Below, piece by piece: positions 61,993 to 62,936 of a stretch of 62,936 nucleotides of DNA. Location of the stretch: assembly GCA_028279875.1 (NCBI GenBank), contig JANQMU010000098.1:1-62936 (forward strand), in the 5' to 3' direction. Every line of letters starts with the position of its first letter. Position 1 is the first letter of the stretch. The DNA is from Rhizobiaceae bacterium (GTDB lineage Bacteria > Pseudomonadota > Alphaproteobacteria > Rhizobiales > Rhizobiaceae). The position numbers were made by a program, and so were the translations under genes. The notes beneath the pieces were generated by a model. That model made no database searches and was not told where the DNA came from. It saw only the letters and a list, made by a program, of their open reading frames with translations.

Positions 61993-62936
61993 CTTCGGAT
62001 TGCGGCGCCTCTGCGCCGTTGCCACGCTGGTGCTCATCGCCGGGCTTGGTCCGGCCCAGGCCGAGGAGCGGGACGGGGCATCAACGCAGATCACCGTGTC
62101 GTCACGGCCGATCGCGAGTTTCAAGGTCCGTTCCGATCAAACCCGCTTCGGCCCGTTCACCTATCTCGGCGGTGTCGAACTGACCGCATCCGATCCCGCC
62201 TTTGGTGGCCTGTCGGCGCTGCGGCTGCGTCCCGACGGCGCCGGCCTGATCGCCGTGACCGACACCGGATACTGGCTCACTGGCACGCTTGAAAGAGATG
62301 CCGACGGCCGGCTTGCCGGCCTGTTGAATGTCGCTCTGACCGCGATGCGCGACCGGGCCGGCGATGTCGTGCAGTCGCGCTACCGGGTCGATGCCGAGGG
62401 GCTTGCCATCGACGGCGACCGCGTGCTCGTCAGCTTCGAGCGCCGCCACCGCATCGAGGTCTTCCCGCTCGCCGGCATCCCGACGGCCCCTCCGATCGCG
62501 ACCCTGCCGCATCTCATTCCGGACCACGAGTTCCGTAACAATCGCGGCATGGAAGCGCTCACCGTCGCGCCGAAGGGAACCGCGCTCGATGGCGCGGTCG
62601 TCGCCATCAGCGAAAAGAGCCTGAACAGGCAAGGCGACATATTCGCCGCCATCGTCACCGGCCCCGGCAAGGGCGTGTTCTTCGTGCGCCGCCACCCGCC
62701 CTTCGACGTGACCGGCGGCGATTTCCTGCCGAATGGCGACCTGCTGCTGCTGGAGCGCCGCTTCTCGGTCTCACAAGGCGTCGGCATGCGCATCCGCCGC
62801 ATCAAGGGCACCGACATCCGCGCTGGTCGGACCGTCGACGGCGACATCCTGATGGAAGCCGATTTCGGCTACCAGATTGATAATATGGAGGGGCTGGATG
62901 TGAGTGTTGCGGCGGACGGCGGCACGCGGGTGCTGC
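61982..62936 (+). CDS. Esterase-like activity of phytase family protein (3' truncated)
   Basis: At least 318 residues, running off the window end. GTG at 61982, inside the end of cobT, starts a signal peptide (GLRRLCAVATLVLIAGL, cut after AQA). The mature part is a beta-propeller of the 'esterase-like activity of phytase' type (GGLSALRLRPDGAGLIAVTDTGYW, DAEGLAIDGDRVLVSFERRHRI, RNNRGMEALTVAP, split motifs). It should be periplasmic. A gene of this kind directly after cobT is common in Rhizobiales, but no link to cobalamin is known to me. Confidence 0.88.
   Translation, partial: MPADFGLRRLCAVATLVLIAGLGPAQAEERDGASTQITVSSRPIASFKVRSDQTRFGPFTYLGGVELTASDPAFGGLSALRLRPDGAGLIAVTDTGYWLTGTLERDADGRLAGLLNVALTAMRDRAGDVVQSRYRVDAEGLAIDGDRVLVSFERRHRIEVFPLAGIPTAPPIATLPHLIPDHEFRNNRGMEALTVAPKGTALDGAVVAISEKSLNRQGDIFAAIVTGPGKGVFFVRRHPPFDVTGGDFLPNGDLLLLERRFSVSQGVGMRIRRIKGTDIRAGRTVDGDILMEADFGYQIDNMEGLDVSVAADGGTRVL

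Noticed and set aside
59097..62936. Search for a cobalamin riboswitch before cobS
   Set aside because: The upstream region contains only the palindromic repeat; no B12-box-like sequence was recognised, and chelatase genes in rhizobia are often unregulated in this way.

Overview
The window is a compact, GC-rich (low 60s percent by eye) chromosomal segment from an alphaproteobacterium, most likely of the order Hyphomicrobiales (Rhizobiales). The taxonomic cue is gene order. A cobT-cobS-DnaJ-like-bolA block, an accA/xerD/small membrane protein/aroK-aroB-CNNM block, and ispG-ispA-mtgA-rpmF with a cysteine-free L32 are all typical of that order. The exact genus cannot be fixed from the sequence alone. 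No rRNA, tRNA or CRISPR array was seen.

Region 1 (1-1.0 kb) holds a tandem family of small secreted eight-cysteine proteins: the last codons of one copy, one complete copy, and one copy whose start region is interrupted by a palindromic MITE-like element with 9-bp direct repeats. A methyltransferase follows.

Region 2 (2.0-15.4 kb) is a nucleoside-utilisation island. The minus-strand operon encodes an adenosine-type amidohydrolase, a nucleoside hydrolase, a BMP-type binding protein, a double ATPase, two permeases and adenine deaminase. The divergent plus-strand operon encodes cytidine deaminase, a LacI-type regulator, a glutamine-amidotransferase-fold protein and an orphan protein resembling the C-terminal domain of RarA/MgsA. 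A ribokinase gene stands convergent to adenine deaminase. A LacI-like palindrome lies between the two operons. Imported nucleosides would be deaminated or hydrolysed, and the ribose phosphorylated.

Region 3 (15.4-28.2 kb) is accessory and partly decayed. It holds unknown small genes, a pseudogene with an internal deletion, a large alpha-2-macroglobulin gene coupled to pbpC, and a short island with an isocitrate-lyase-family lyase plus a PrpF-type isomerase. That island is flanked by a possible flavin-monooxygenase remnant and an IS5-type transposase remnant.

Region 4 (28.2-40.4 kb) carries an MltB-type lytic transglycosylase, a LuxR solo with all TraR ligand-pocket residues, pyruvate carboxylase, an MFS carrier, an outer-membrane factor/HlyD/DUF3302 envelope operon, and a LysR/epimerase divergent pair.

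Region 5 (40.5-62.9 kb) is mostly housekeeping. It includes isoprenoid synthesis (ispG, ispA), peptidoglycan enzymes (mtgA, a PBP5-type carboxypeptidase, an L,D-transpeptidase), rpmF, accA, xerD, aroK-aroB, a CNNM transporter, a BolA protein, a J-domain protein and the cobaltochelatase genes cobS-cobT, ending in a truncated phytase-esterase-like gene. A Rhizobiales-type palindromic repeat sits between the J-domain gene and cobS.
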